From NCBI GenBank assembly GCA_017396845.1, contig JAFQKQ010000067.1, positions 1-43,935 on the forward strand: DNA of 43,935 bases. Reading direction: 5' to 3'. Under the pieces are notes generated by a model. That model saw only the letters and a list, made by a program, of their open reading frames with translations, made no database searches and was not told the DNA's origin. Position numbers and translations under genes: made by a program. Every line of letters begins with the position of its first letter. The stretch's first letter is position 1. The stretch is from Clostridia bacterium. Lineage in GTDB: Bacteria > Bacillota > Clostridia > Christensenellales > Aristaeellaceae. Below, piece by piece: positions 16,014-26,168 of this stretch.

Positions 16014-17216
16014 ATGCTTCACGGAAAGGGCATAGTTCTCGGCGTTACGGGCGGCATTGCCGCATATAAGGCGTGTGATATCGTGCGCAGGCTTACCAGG
16101 CTTCATGCATCCGTGCGCGTGGTGATGACCGAAAACGCGAAGGAATTTGTTGCGCCTCTTACGTTTGAAACGCTCTCGGGAAATCCGGTATACTCCGATA
16201 ATTTTGAAAAAGCGTGGGAGATCGGGCATATTTCGCTTCAGAAATTTGCAGATCTTACCATCGTCGCGCCGGCGACTGCCAACATCATCGGCAAGATGGC
16301 GTCGGGTATTGCGGACGATCTTCTTTCCACGTCGCTCATGGCCGCCCGGTCGCCTGTATTGATTGCGCCCGCCATGAACAGCGGCATGTGGCTGAATCCC
16401 GCGACGCAAAGAAATGCAGAAACATTAAAGGCGTGGGGCTATCATTTTGTGGGTCCTTCGTCGGGAGAGCTTGCCTGCGGTGATACGGACGTCGGCAGAA
16501 TGTCGGAGCCGGAGGAGATCGTTGAGGCAGCAAAGAGAATACTGCTTCCCAAGCGCGACTTTGAAGGAAAAACCGTTCTTGTAACTGCCGGGCCTACGCG
16601 CGAAATGCTGGATCCCGTGAGGTTTTTAAGCAACCGTTCCACCGGTAAGATGGGATACGCCATCGCAGAGGCGGCGCGCGACCGCGGAGCGAAGGTGCAT
16701 CTGGTTACGGGGCCTGTCGATATAAAGGCGCCGGAAAGCGTTTCGGTTATCAATATCACGTCCACCTTCGATATGTTTAACGCCGTATGTTCGCTGGTCG
16801 ATCAGGCGGACGTTGTTATTCAGGCGGCTGCGCCTGCGGATTTTACGCCCGAAACGGTCGCGGCGCAGAAGATCAAAAAAACGGGCGACAGCATGACGGT
16901 AAAGCTCGTTTCAACGCCCGATATCGCCATGCATATCGGGCGCAATAAAAGACGGAATCAGGTATTCGTTGCGTTTGCCGCAGAAACCGAGAACGTAAAT
17001 CAGAACGCCGAAGGCAAGCGCGAGAGAAAGAATGCGGATATCATCGTCGCAAACGATGTTACCAAGACGGGCGCGGGCTTTGGCGCGGACACCAATATCG
17101 TGACCATCATTTCAGAGGATCGGAAGCGCTCGCTGCCGATTATGAAAAAGCGCGAAGTGGCGGATGAAATATTAAACGAAGTGGAAAGGATCTTCGGATG
17201 CGGTACGCAGAAGTAA
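16014..17216 (+). CDS. coaBC: Bifunctional phosphopantothenoylcysteine synthetase/decarboxylase
   Basis: Carries two steps of coenzyme A synthesis. The N-terminal CoaC flavoprotein domain (residues 1 to about 180) has [11 protein letters not shown] at 10-20, the active-site His72 in GHISL, the PAMNSGMW motif at 119-126 and the catalytic Cys155 in [13 protein letters not shown]. The C-terminal CoaB domain (about 185-395) has TAGPTRE, the SNRSTGKMG dinucleotide loop and AAAPADF. AAGGAGGAAG precedes the ATG. Its last 19 bases overlap the priA start. Confidence 0.96.
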   Translation: MLHGKGIVLGVTGGIAAYKACDIVRRLTRLHASVRVVMTENAKEFVAPLTFETLSGNPVYSDNFEKAWEIGHISLQKFADLTIVAPATANIIGKMASGIADDLLSTSLMAARSPVLIAPAMNSGMWLNPATQRNAETLKAWGYHFVGPSSGELACGDTDVGRMSEPEEIVEAAKRILLPKRDFEGKTVLVTAGPTREMLDPVRFLSNRSTGKMGYAIAEAARDRGAKVHLVTGPVDIKAPESVSVINITSTFDMFNAVCSLVDQADVVIQAAAPADFTPETVAAQKIKKTGDSMTVKLVSTPDIAMHIGRNKRRNQVFVAFAAETENVNQNAEGKRERKNADIIVANDVTKTGAGFGADTNIVTIISEDRKRSLPIMKKREVADEILNEVERIFGCGTQK

Positions 17217-19426
17217 TTGTGGATCTTACGGCGGGAGATGTGAACAGAACATATACCTATCTCGCGCCGGAAAACTTATGCGTATCACCGGGAGATATGG
17301 TCGTCGTGCCGTTTGGAAAGCGCACGATGGAGGGCTTCGTCGTTTCGATGAAGGACGAAACCGAACTTGACGAAAGTAAAATAAAGCCCATTGCAAGAAA
17401 ACGCATGGCCGGCGTGATTATGCCGGAATTGATCGATCTTGCGATGTGGATGAAGAATAAATATAACTGCTATCTTGCAGATTCCTTAAGGCTTATGATT
17501 CCGTCGGAGTTGAGAGGCGAACGCGTACGCGAAAAAGAGCTGCGCGTGGCGAGGCTGATTGCTTCCGCGGAAGACGCTTTGAAGGCCGCAGCAAAAGCGC
17601 CCAAACAAAGGCGCGTGATCGAACTGCTCACGGACGGCGCGAAGCCGGTGAAGTATCTTTCCGAGATGATTCCGGGCGCAAATGCCGCCGTAAAGGCGCT
17701 TTCGGATAAAGGGATTATCGACATTTCCTCGGAGCGCGAAATGCGCAAGCCGCATATCGACGATAACGGGCGCTCGCACGAGGATCCTGTTTTAACGGTA
17801 AGCCAGCAGGCGGCGGCGGACGAAATGATCGACGCGCTGGATACGGGCGGAAGATTTCTTCTGCACGGCGTTACCGGGAGCGGAAAGACAGAGGTTTATA
17901 TAAAGCTGATCCGCGAAGTATTAAAGCGCGGTCAGGGCGCGATTGTGCTGGTGCCCGAGATTGCGCTCACACCCCAGATGGTCGGCTGGTTTCACGCGCG
18001 GTTTGGGAAGAGCGCGGCTGTGATTCATTCAAGGCTGTCCGCCGGAGAGCGTTTTGACGAGTGGGAGCGCATCAGATCCGGCGACGCCCGCGTGGTTATC
18101 GGCGCGCGCTCGGCGGTATTTTCGCCGGTAGAGAACCTCGGCGCCATTATCATTGACGAAGAGCATGAGGGCGCATATCTGTCGGAAAAAAGGCCCCGCT
18201 ACGACGCGCGGGAGGTAGCATGGCGCAGAATGAATGATCGAAAGGGCGTATTGGTGCTCGGAAGCGCTACGCCGTCCATTCAAAGCTACATGCGCGTGAT
18301 GCCGGGCGTGAGAAGCGAAAACAAGCTTGCTCTTATAGAGCTCACCCAGAGGGCGAACGGAAAGGCGCTACCGGAGGCGGAAATCGTCGATATGCGCCGC
18401 GAGCTTGAAATGGGCAACCGGGGTATATTTTCAGGAAAACTGATTCAGTATTTAAAAGACGCGATCAAGCAAAACCAGCAGGCGATTTTGTTTATAAACC
18501 GCAGGGGGCATTCCACATTTGTATCGTGCCGCGCATGCGGACATGTGGAAAAATGCGATGCATGCGATGTGGCGCTTACGTATCACCAGTCCGATCAGAG
18601 GATGCACTGCCACTATTGCGGAAAAAATGTGCCGGTGCCGGCAAAATGTCCCGAATGTACGAGCAAGTTTATAAAATACTTCGGCGCGGGCACGCAAAGG
18701 GTGGAAGAAGAGGTAAAGACGCTCTTTCCGTCGGTTCCCGTATCGAGGATGGATGTAGATACCACGCAGGGCAAGGACGGGCATGCAAAGATTCTGGAGG
18801 CGTTTCGAAAGGGAGAAACAAAAATACTGATCGGAACTCAGATGATTGCAAAGGGGCTCGACTTTCCCAATGTCACGGTAGTGGGCGTTGTCGCGGCGGA
18901 CACCACTTTAAACCTTCCGGACTACAGAAGCGCGGAGAGAACATTTCAATTGATTACGCAGGTGGCAGGCCGCGCAGGCCGCGCGCAAACGCCTGGGCGG
19001 GTAGTAATACAAACGTATACGCCGGAGAATTACGCCTTGAAATGCGCGGTAAAACAGGACTACCGTTCGTTTTACCACTTGGAGGCCATGTACAGAAAAC
19101 ACGCGCTGTACCCGCCGTATACGGTTATTTCAAGGCTTGTGATATCGTCAAAGGATGAAAACAAGCCGGGAGAGACTGCTGTTGAAATCGAGAAAAGGAT
19201 TCTTAAGGCGCTTAACGAGGAAAAGCTTACGGAAAGCGTGCTTTTTATGAAATCCGCTGAAGCGCCGATTAAGAAGATCCGCGGGGAAACGCGCTGGCAG
19301 GTATATGTAAAAATGTACGCGCGCGGTGAAGTGGGCCGCGTAAATGAGATCATGGAAACGATTGCGCAGGAAGGCGCGCAGGGCGTAAGAATTGAGCTCG
19401 AAGTAAACCCGCAGAGTATGATATAG
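17198..19426 (+). CDS. priA: Primosomal replication-restart helicase PriA
   Basis: PriA reloads the replicative helicase at stalled forks. The 742-residue product has the N-terminal 3'-DNA binding domain (residues 1 to about 105), Walker A in GVTGSGKTEVY, the motif II DEEH and a zinc-binding domain with cysteine pairs CRAC, CDAC, CHYC and CPEC. The helicase C-domain shows GTQMIAKGLDFPNV and QVAGRAGR. The ATG at 17198 lies inside coaBC, the typical arrangement in Firmicutes. Confidence 0.97.
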   Translation: MRYAEVIVDLTAGDVNRTYTYLAPENLCVSPGDMVVVPFGKRTMEGFVVSMKDETELDESKIKPIARKRMAGVIMPELIDLAMWMKNKYNCYLADSLRLMIPSELRGERVREKELRVARLIASAEDALKAAAKAPKQRRVIELLTDGAKPVKYLSEMIPGANAAVKALSDKGIIDISSEREMRKPHIDDNGRSHEDPVLTVSQQAAADEMIDALDTGGRFLLHGVTGSGKTEVYIKLIREVLKRGQGAIVLVPEIALTPQMVGWFHARFGKSAAVIHSRLSAGERFDEWERIRSGDARVVIGARSAVFSPVENLGAIIIDEEHEGAYLSEKRPRYDAREVAWRRMNDRKGVLVLGSATPSIQSYMRVMPGVRSENKLALIELTQRANGKALPEAEIVDMRRELEMGNRGIFSGKLIQYLKDAIKQNQQAILFINRRGHSTFVSCRACGHVEKCDACDVALTYHQSDQRMHCHYCGKNVPVPAKCPECTSKFIKYFGAGTQRVEEEVKTLFPSVPVSRMDVDTTQGKDGHAKILEAFRKGETKILIGTQMIAKGLDFPNVTVVGVVAADTTLNLPDYRSAERTFQLITQVAGRAGRAQTPGRVVIQTYTPENYALKCAVKQDYRSFYHLEAMYRKHALYPPYTVISRLVISSKDENKPGETAVEIEKRILKALNEEKLTESVLFMKSAEAPIKKIRGETRWQVYVKMYARGEVGRVNEIMETIAQEGAQGVRIELEVNPQSMI

Positions 19427-19453
19427 CACAACGAACGATTGAGGAGGATAAAA

Positions 19454-19918
19454 ATGGCAATTCGCAGAATTCTTCACGAGGGCGACAGCACGCTTCGAAA
19501 GACCAGCCGTCCGGTAGATGTGATTGATAAGCGCTTAAAGCAGCTTTTGGACGATATGGCGGATACTATGTATGCGGCCGAAGGCGCGGGGCTTGCCGCG
19601 CCGCAGGTGGGCGTACTTCGCCGCGCCGTCGTAATTGATGTGGGTGATGGATTGCTGGAATTGATTAATCCCGTGATCGTACACACGGAAGGCAGCATGG
19701 TAAATCCGGAAGGCTGCCTGAGCATTCCCGGCCGCCGCTGCACGGTGGAAAGACCGGAGAAGGTAATTGTGCATGCGCTCAACCGAAAAGGGCAGACGAT
19801 TGAGGTGGAAGGAACGGAGTTTCTTGCCATGGCGCTTTGCCATGAAATCGATCATCTGGACGGCATACTGTATGTGGACAAAATGATCGAGGATGTTACG
19901 AACAAGGAGGGCGCGTAA
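19454..19918 (+). CDS. def: Peptide deformylase
   Basis: Removes the formyl group from nascent peptides with a metal ion. The 154-residue product has all three signatures: GLAAPQVG at 46-53, EGCLS at 86-90 with ligand Cys88, and HEIDH at 130-134 with ligands His130 and His134 and catalytic Glu131. The ATG at 19454 follows GAGGAGG; an upstream TTG in frame at 19439 precedes the ribosome site and is rejected. It is three bases from fmt, which adds the formyl group it removes. Confidence 0.97.
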   Translation: MAIRRILHEGDSTLRKTSRPVDVIDKRLKQLLDDMADTMYAAEGAGLAAPQVGVLRRAVVIDVGDGLLELINPVIVHTEGSMVNPEGCLSIPGRRCTVERPEKVIVHALNRKGQTIEVEGTEFLAMALCHEIDHLDGILYVDKMIEDVTNKEGA

Positions 19919-19921
19919 TAT

Positions 19922-20863
19922 ATGCGCGTGGTATTTATGGGCACGCCGGAATTCGCCGTGCCTTCCTTACGGGCGCTGATTGAAATGGGCGAAGAGGTTG
20001 TGGGCGTATTCACCCAGCCGGACCGCCCGGTCGGGCGCGGGAAAAAGATTGAAAAAAGCCCCGTGAAGCTTGCGGCGGAAGAAAACGGAATTCCCGTATT
20101 TCAGTTTGAACGTGTGAGGAAGCAGGAGGGGCTTGACGCAATGAGAAGCCTTGCGCCGGATGTTGTTGTGACGGCAGCGTTTGGGCAGATCCTCTCCAAA
20201 AAGCTTTTGGAGGTTCCGCGCCTCGGCACGATCAACGTACACGCCTCCATTCTTCCCAAGCACAGAGGCTCCGCGCCGATCAATTGGGGAATCATTATGG
20301 GCGACGAAACGGCGGGCGTTACCACGATGCTCACGGACGTAGGGCTCGATACAGGAGACATGCTTCTGAAAAGAGAAGTGCGGATACTGGAAAACGAAAC
20401 GGCGGGTGAGCTTACGAACCGCCTTTCCGTAATCGGCGCCGAGCTCCTCAAAGAAACGCTTTCTCTGTATGCAAAGGGCGAAATTACGCCCGTTAAGCAG
20501 AATGAGGATGAAATGACCTATGAGCCGATGCTGACCAAGGAAACGGGTCTTATCGACTGGAACAAGACTTCGAAAGAAATCGCCTGTCTGGTTCGCGGTG
20601 TAAATCCCTGGCCGGGGGCATATACGCAGATCAGCGGCGGCGTTCTGAAGATATGGATGGCGAAGGCGGCGGACGAGGAGACGGACGAAGCACCGGGTAC
20701 GGTGATTCGCGCAAGCGCAAAGGAAGGACTGTATGTTGCCTGCGGGAACAAAACCGTGATTGAAATTATCGAAATGCAGGCGCCCAACGCCAAGCGTATG
20801 GCGGCAAAGGCCTATCTTATGGGGAAAAAGATCGAAATTGGCACAAGGTTTGGTGAAGCGTGA
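19922..20863 (+). CDS. fmt: Methionyl-tRNA formyltransferase
   Basis: Formylates initiator Met-tRNA using 10-formyl-tetrahydrofolate. The 313-residue product starts MRVVFMGTPEFAVPSLRAL, has the tRNA-binding loop near PDRPVGRGKK, the catalytic NVHASILPKHRGSAPINW segment with its Asn and His, and the LDTGDML aspartate. The C-terminal OB-like domain (about 208-310) is present. Its stop codon overlaps the rsmB start (TGATG). In many Clostridia a zinc metallopeptidase gene stands between fmt and rsmB; it is missing here. Confidence 0.96.
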   Translation: MRVVFMGTPEFAVPSLRALIEMGEEVVGVFTQPDRPVGRGKKIEKSPVKLAAEENGIPVFQFERVRKQEGLDAMRSLAPDVVVTAAFGQILSKKLLEVPRLGTINVHASILPKHRGSAPINWGIIMGDETAGVTTMLTDVGLDTGDMLLKREVRILENETAGELTNRLSVIGAELLKETLSLYAKGEITPVKQNEDEMTYEPMLTKETGLIDWNKTSKEIACLVRGVNPWPGAYTQISGGVLKIWMAKAADEETDEAPGTVIRASAKEGLYVACGNKTVIEIIEMQAPNAKRMAAKAYLMGKKIEIGTRFGEA

Positions 20864-22548
20864 TGGATCGCGATAACGAGAAAAACAAGGGATATTCCGG
20901 CAAAAAGCCGTTTGAAAAAAAAACGTATGATAAGAAGCCGCGCGAGTTCGGCGCGAAGCGTGAAGGCAAGCCTTTCGACAAAAAGCCGCGCGAGTTTGAC
21001 AAGAAGAGCGAAGGCAAGAGCTTTGACAGAAAGCCGCGCGAATTCGACAAGAAAAATGAGGGCAAGCCTTTTGACAGAAAGCCGCGCGAATTCGACAAGA
21101 AAAATGAGGGCAAGCCCTTTGACAGAAAGCCGCGCGAGGTTGACAAGAAAAATGACAGCAAGAGCTTTGACAGAAAGCCGCGCGAGGCAAAGAATGGAAA
21201 AGGCAGCGGTATGGATGCAAGGCGCGTGGCGCTGAACGCATTGGCGGACGTCAACCGTGTGGACGCATATGCGTCTTTGGCGCTTGACAAGCGCCTTCGC
21301 GAGGCGACGCTTTCTCCGGAGGACCGCAGGCTTGCTACCAATATTTTCTATCAGGCAGTTGAAAACAAGCTGTACATTGAATATGTGCTCAAGGATTTTG
21401 TGAAGGTGAAGCCGGAGCCTGTGGTTGAGGACATTCTTCATATCGCATGCGCGCAGATACTGTTTATGGACAGAATTCCCGATCATGCGGCGGTGGACGA
21501 GGCGGTAAAGCAGACCCGCGCTTTCGGACGCGAGGAGGCTTCCGGCTTTGTAAACGGCGTTCTTCGCTCTCTTTTGCGCGCGATAGAAGCCGATGAAATC
21601 AAGCTTCCCGACACGGAAGCGGAGCCGGTAAAGTATTTGTCGGTTCGCTATTCCGTTCCCGAAACAGTGATTGACAGGCTGATTCAGGCATATGGCTTTG
21701 AAACCGCCGCCGAGATCGTTTCCTATCGCCCGATGGAGCGGCTGGAGACCGTGCGCCCGAACCTCATGAAGACGGATTATGTATCCTTCGAGTCGTTTAT
21801 GGACAGGCGCGGCTGGTCTTGGCGCAAGGGTACGGTGGACGGCGCATATCTGATTGAACGCGCGGGCAATCTCGCGGGCGATCCTGATTTTTACGACGGC
21901 CTTTTCTCCATTCAGGGCGAAAGCTCCATGCTTTCGGCAAGGGCGGTAGAGGCAAAGCCCGGCATGACGATACTGGATGCATGCGCTGCGCCCGGAGGAA
22001 AATCCGCGCTGATGTGTGAAATGATGAGAGGAACCGGCCGCGTACACGCATGGGATGTACACGAGCACCGTGTAGACCTTATCAAGGCGATGGGCAAGCG
22101 CTTAAAGCTTGACAACCTGCGCCCTGCAGCAAGAGATGCATCCGTGCTTCGCGAGGAGCTTATGGGCGCAATGGACGCGGTTTTGATCGATGCGCCCTGC
22201 TCGGGGCTTGGCGTTATGACGGATAAACCCGACCTTAAATACCGCGTAACGGATGAAAGCATTACATCGCTTATCCAAATGCAGAAAAAAATACTCGGCG
22301 CCTGCGCATCTTACGTAAAGCGCGGAGGCTTGCTGGTGTATTCTACCTGCTCGATACTGCCCGAGGAAAACGAAAAGCAGATCGAAGCGTTTCTTCTGAG
22401 TCATCCGGAATTCAAAATGGAAACAAAGGATACCTATCTTCCGGATTCACTGAAACCCAGACTTCAAAACGGCATGCTGTCACTGATTCAAAGCCGTGAC
22501 GGCGTGGAAGGATTCTTTATCGCGCGCATGCGCAGGACGGATTTATGA
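20863..22548 (+). CDS. rsmB: 16S rRNA m5C967 methyltransferase RsmB with repeat extension
   Basis: Methylates 16S rRNA cytosine 967 with S-adenosylmethionine. From the ATG at 20863 (overlapping the fmt stop) the protein is 561 residues. Residues 1-116 are a highly charged, repeat-rich extension not found in standard RsmB; a NusB-like RNA-binding domain (about 117-245) and the Rossmann methyltransferase follow, with DACAAPGGKS, DAPCSGLGVM and the catalytic-cysteine motif STCSILPEENE. Starting from the ATG at 21211 would give a 445-residue protein of normal length, so that is a possible internal start, though its ribosome site is weak. It overlaps rlmN by four bases. Confidence 0.93.
   Translation: MDRDNEKNKGYSGKKPFEKKTYDKKPREFGAKREGKPFDKKPREFDKKSEGKSFDRKPREFDKKNEGKPFDRKPREFDKKNEGKPFDRKPREVDKKNDSKSFDRKPREAKNGKGSGMDARRVALNALADVNRVDAYASLALDKRLREATLSPEDRRLATNIFYQAVENKLYIEYVLKDFVKVKPEPVVEDILHIACAQILFMDRIPDHAAVDEAVKQTRAFGREEASGFVNGVLRSLLRAIEADEIKLPDTEAEPVKYLSVRYSVPETVIDRLIQAYGFETAAEIVSYRPMERLETVRPNLMKTDYVSFESFMDRRGWSWRKGTVDGAYLIERAGNLAGDPDFYDGLFSIQGESSMLSARAVEAKPGMTILDACAAPGGKSALMCEMMRGTGRVHAWDVHEHRVDLIKAMGKRLKLDNLRPAARDASVLREELMGAMDAVLIDAPCSGLGVMTDKPDLKYRVTDESITSLIQMQKKILGACASYVKRGGLLVYSTCSILPEENEKQIEAFLLSHPEFKMETKDTYLPDSLKPRLQNGMLSLIQSRDGVEGFFIARMRRTDL
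20965..21204 (+). repeat. 48-bp tandem repeat inside rsmB, five copies
   Basis: Five consecutive 48-bp units start at 20965, 21013, 21061, 21109 and 21157. Each encodes 16 residues of the form GKPFDRKPREFDKKNE. Copies 3 and 4 are almost identical in DNA; copies 1, 2 and 5 differ by a few codons. The length is a multiple of three, so copy-number change would keep the frame. Confidence 0.92.
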
Positions 22549-23597
22549 CGGATAAAACAGATATTACCAGCCTTTTCCCGAAAGAGCTGGAGGCGTTTAT
22601 AGCGTCTCTGGGCGAAGGGAAATTCAGGGCGAAGCAGATTTCAGAGTGGATTGTGCGCGGCGCACAGTTTCACGAGATGACCAATCTTTCAAAGGCGCTC
22701 AGAGAGAAGCTTTCGGAAAGGTGTATGGTCGTGCCGATTCGGATCAGCGAAAGCATACAGTCGAAGATTGACGGAACCGAAAAATACCTGTACGAGCTTT
22801 CGGACGGCAATCTGATCGAAGGCGTCCGTATGCGCTACCACCACGGAGATACGCTTTGCGTGTCCACGCAGGTGGGCTGCCGCATGGGCTGCGCATTTTG
22901 TGCATCCACCCTGGACGGCTGCGTGAGAAACCTGACGGCGGGCGAAATGCTGTCTCAGGTGATTCAGGTAAACCGCCACATCCGGGAAACGGAGGGCGAA
23001 GGGCGCATTCACAATGTAGTACTCATGGGAAGCGGAGAACCGCTGGATAATTACGATGAGGTGGTCAGATTCCTGCGCCTTTTGAACGAGCCGCAGGGGC
23101 TGAATATTTCCCTTCGGAATGTATCCCTTTCCACATGCGGCATCGTACCGCAGATGAAAAGGCTTGCCAAGGAAGGGCTTCCGGTGACGCTTTCCGTATC
23201 TCTGCACGCGCCCAACGACGCCATTCGAAGGAAACTCATGCCCATCAGCAATGCCTATGGTATGGGCGAGCTTTTGGATGCATGCAGATACTATATTGAA
23301 AACACGGGCCGCCGCGTGATATTCGAATATGCGATGGTTCGCGATGTGAATTCGGATTTTTCCTGTGCGGATGAGCTTGCCAAACGGCTTCGCGGCATGC
23401 AGTGCCACGTAAATCTGATTCCGCTCAACGATGTAAAGGAGAGGAATCTCCTCTCTACCACAGAAAAGGAGATTCAGGCGTTTCAGAGGCGGCTGGAAGA
23501 CAAGCATGTTTCCGTCACCCGCAGACGGGAAATGGGCGACGACATACAGGGCGCTTGCGGGCAGCTCAGGCGCTCCAGACTCAATCAGACGGATTGA
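22545..23597 (+). CDS. rlmN: Dual-specificity 23S rRNA/tRNA adenine-C2 methyltransferase RlmN
   Basis: Radical SAM enzyme that makes m2A2503 in 23S rRNA and m2A37 in some tRNAs. The 350-residue product has the 4Fe-4S motif Cys112-X3-Cys116-X2-Cys119 (GCRMGCAFCAS), the SAM-binding MGSGEPLDNYDEV, and the resolving cysteine Cys338 in QGACGQL. The second methyl-carrying cysteine lies in the late region before it. It shares the reading overlap ATGA with rsmB and precedes stp by 12 bases. Confidence 0.96.
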   Translation: MTDKTDITSLFPKELEAFIASLGEGKFRAKQISEWIVRGAQFHEMTNLSKALREKLSERCMVVPIRISESIQSKIDGTEKYLYELSDGNLIEGVRMRYHHGDTLCVSTQVGCRMGCAFCASTLDGCVRNLTAGEMLSQVIQVNRHIRETEGEGRIHNVVLMGSGEPLDNYDEVVRFLRLLNEPQGLNISLRNVSLSTCGIVPQMKRLAKEGLPVTLSVSLHAPNDAIRRKLMPISNAYGMGELLDACRYYIENTGRRVIFEYAMVRDVNSDFSCADELAKRLRGMQCHVNLIPLNDVKERNLLSTTEKEIQAFQRRLEDKHVSVTRRREMGDDIQGACGQLRRSRLNQTD

Positions 23598-23609
23598 CGG
23601 AGGATTGGA

Positions 23610-24335
23610 ATGAAAGTATACGCGGCGACGGACGTTGGAAGTGTGAGAACGCTCAATGAGGATTCGTACTATATGCCGGCGGGCAGCCAGCGCTTTATGG
23701 CGGTGGCGGACGGCATGGGAGGTCATGCGGCGGGCGAAGTAGCCAGTCAGATGGCCATACGTGTGCTGGCGGAGATCCTCTCGCAGGAGAAGGCGCCTTC
23801 GGAGGATCGCCTGCGTTATGCCTACGGGCGCGCCAATCGCGAGGTGTATCTGGAATCCGAGCGCGATTCTTCAAAGCACGGCATGGGAACCACGATGACA
23901 AGTCTGTGGTTCTCTGACGACTGCGTATATATGGCGCATATCGGAGACAGCCGTGCCTACCGCCTCAGGGACGGAGAAATCAGGCGCATGAGCATAGATC
24001 ATTCCTATGTGGAGGAGCTTGTAAGAAGCGGCGTGATTACGCCTGAAAAAGCGCTTACGCACCCCAAACGCAATGTAATCACCCGCTGCATAGGCCCCTG
24101 GCCCAGGATTGAAACCGATATTGACAAATTCGATTATCTGAAAAGCGATATATGGCTGCTCTGCACGGACGGCCTTACGAGATATATCCGGGATGAAGAA
24201 ATCAGAGATATACTCATGCAGACGAAAACCTTAAAGGATAAAGTACTTACGCTTGTAAATACCGCCGTTGAACGCGGAGGCGCAGACAATATAACTGTGC
24301 TGGCTGTCGCCGGGGAGAGTGAAACGAATGGATAA
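23610..24335 (+). CDS. stp: PP2C-family serine/threonine phosphatase (Stp/PrpC)
   Basis: Dephosphorylates targets of the PASTA kinase encoded next. The 241-residue product has the PP2C metal motifs: ATDVGSVRTLNEDS near the N-terminus, VADGMGGHAAGE (about 31-42), GDSRAYRLRDGE, CTDGLTRYI and the final GGADNITVLAV. There is no membrane segment. It overlaps prkC by eight bases, the conserved phosphatase-kinase pair of Firmicutes. Confidence 0.95.
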   Translation: MKVYAATDVGSVRTLNEDSYYMPAGSQRFMAVADGMGGHAAGEVASQMAIRVLAEILSQEKAPSEDRLRYAYGRANREVYLESERDSSKHGMGTTMTSLWFSDDCVYMAHIGDSRAYRLRDGEIRRMSIDHSYVEELVRSGVITPEKALTHPKRNVITRCIGPWPRIETDIDKFDYLKSDIWLLCTDGLTRYIRDEEIRDILMQTKTLKDKVLTLVNTAVERGGADNITVLAVAGESETNG

Positions 24336-26154
24336 AATGCTTTCCGGCCGCTATCGCATTATTGGCGCGATCGGCACGGGCGGCATGGCGGTGGTATATC
24401 GCGCATGGGACGAGCAGGAAAAACGCGAGGTTGCGCTCAAGGTATTGCGCCCTGAGTTTGAAGCCGACCGCGAGTTTGTACGCCGGTTTGACCATGAAGC
24501 GATTGCGGCGAGCAAAATGTCGCACGAAAACATCGTTGAGATGTACGGCGTGGGCGTCGAAGGCGAAAGGCGCTACATCGTGATGGAATTTGTGGATGGG
24601 CAGACGCTTAAGGAGCTGATCCGCAAAAACAAGCGCATTCCGCCCCAGATGGCCGTCAGGTACGCCCTCAGAATTCTGGCGGCGTTGGATCATGCCCATA
24701 AAAACAACATCATTCACAGGGATATCAAGCCGCAGAACATATTGGTCAACAAAAGCGGCAAGATCAAGGTTGCAGACTTTGGAATTGCAAAGCTTGTAAA
24801 CGAAGGAACCGGAACGATTACCGATACCAATACGGCGCTGGGTTCCGTTCATTACGTTTCTCCCGAACAGGCGAGCGGCGATGCGGCGGATATGAAGAGC
24901 GATTTATATTCCGTTGGCGTAGTGCTCTATGAAATGCTGACCGGCTGCGTGCCCTTTGACGGTGAAACGGCGGTTGCTGTGGCGCTTAAGCAGGTGAGCG
25001 AGCCTCCCAAGAGTATGCGTCTGATTCACAGGGATATTTCCAAGGGTCTTGATGAAGTAATCATGAAGGCGCTTGAAAAGGACCCCGCACAGCGCTATCA
25101 GACGGCGGCGGAAATGGCTTCCGATCTCAAGCGCGCGCTGCGCATGCCCGGCGGCGGCTTCGTGGCAGGGCTGTACGATGACGAGCTTTACGAGGTAGAC
25201 GAGGGGGACCCCAGTCCCGTATGGCGCTTTTTGAACCGCATCGGTATCAATGCGATACTGATATCGACTGCGTGCATTGCCGTACTTGTGTTTGTTGCGT
25301 TTGCGACGGTAAAAATGTCGGATGTCATGTACGGCGTGGATATTCCGAATGTCACCGGATATACCAGAGATGTTGCAGAGGAAATGCTCGGCAATTACGA
25401 TCTTGCGGTTCTGCTTATGGAGGAATACAGCACGGATGTTGCCAAGGAAACCGTCATACGGCAGGAGCCGGAGGCCGGTGTGCGCGGACGGCGCAGCGAT
25501 GAAGTGACGCTGTATATATCCGCGGGAACCATACCGGTCGAACTTCCCGATACAGAGAGTATGACGATGTCTGAGGCGATCAGCCTCCTGTCGGAATATG
25601 GTTTCACGCGGGTGTCCGTGGAATATGTGGTGGATCGGGAAAAGCCGGTTGACGAAGTGCTGTTCCAGATTCCGAATAACGGCGTTGCGCAGCAAGGTGA
25701 GGTAATCACGCTTCAGGTAAACAGCCGCGAAATAGCCGTTCCGGAGCTTGGCGGTTGTACCCGTCAGGAGGCGGAGGCGAAATTGGTGGAGGCGGGGCTG
25801 AAGCTTGGGAATGTGTTTACCGGTTATTCCATGGACGACATTCCCGATACCGTAGTGCTTCAGAATCCTCCGGCAAACAGCTATGTATTTAAAGGGAGCG
25901 GCGTTGATATTACGATTGCGCTGGAAAACCCCGTGATCTATTATGCCAATTATGCGGTGTATGTACCGCTTACGATGTCCGTTCGCGTGGAACTCGCCGC
26001 GCCGGATGGAACAGTCAGGGATGTGTTCAGCTCCGATGTAGAGGCAGGCAATCATGTGTCCCTTGATCTTACCAGCAAGCAGAAGGGCGAGCATATCATT
26101 TCTGTGTACTTTGACGGCGAAATCAATTCGCAGGAAGCGATTGATTTCCAATAA
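24328..26154 (+). CDS. prkC: PASTA-domain serine/threonine protein kinase PrkC
   Basis: Membrane kinase that senses muropeptides and regulates cell-wall and germination processes. The cytoplasmic kinase domain (about residues 8-270) has GTGGMAVVY, the lysine in VALKVL, HRDIKPQN and DFG. A single membrane segment follows (about 307-326, ILISTACIAVLVFVAFATV), then three extracellular PASTA repeats (about 340-545) and a C-terminal beta-rich region of about 60 residues. The ATG at 24328 is preferred over the GTG at 24319, which is too close to the GGGGAGA site. Length is 608 residues. Confidence 0.95.
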   Translation: MDKMLSGRYRIIGAIGTGGMAVVYRAWDEQEKREVALKVLRPEFEADREFVRRFDHEAIAASKMSHENIVEMYGVGVEGERRYIVMEFVDGQTLKELIRKNKRIPPQMAVRYALRILAALDHAHKNNIIHRDIKPQNILVNKSGKIKVADFGIAKLVNEGTGTITDTNTALGSVHYVSPEQASGDAADMKSDLYSVGVVLYEMLTGCVPFDGETAVAVALKQVSEPPKSMRLIHRDISKGLDEVIMKALEKDPAQRYQTAAEMASDLKRALRMPGGGFVAGLYDDELYEVDEGDPSPVWRFLNRIGINAILISTACIAVLVFVAFATVKMSDVMYGVDIPNVTGYTRDVAEEMLGNYDLAVLLMEEYSTDVAKETVIRQEPEAGVRGRRSDEVTLYISAGTIPVELPDTESMTMSEAISLLSEYGFTRVSVEYVVDREKPVDEVLFQIPNNGVAQQGEVITLQVNSREIAVPELGGCTRQEAEAKLVEAGLKLGNVFTGYSMDDIPDTVVLQNPPANSYVFKGSGVDITIALENPVIYYANYAVYVPLTMSVRVELAAPDGTVRDVFSSDVEAGNHVSLDLTSKQKGEHIISVYFDGEINSQEAIDFQ

Positions 26155-26168
26155 TACGGAGGGAAAAC

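Noticed and set aside
20812-22068. Long minus-strand frames opposite the rsmB repeats, giving repetitive leucine- and phenylalanine-rich products
   Set aside because: The repeats in the sense gene force repeated codons on the other strand; the plus-strand gene has all RsmB motifs and fits the operon.
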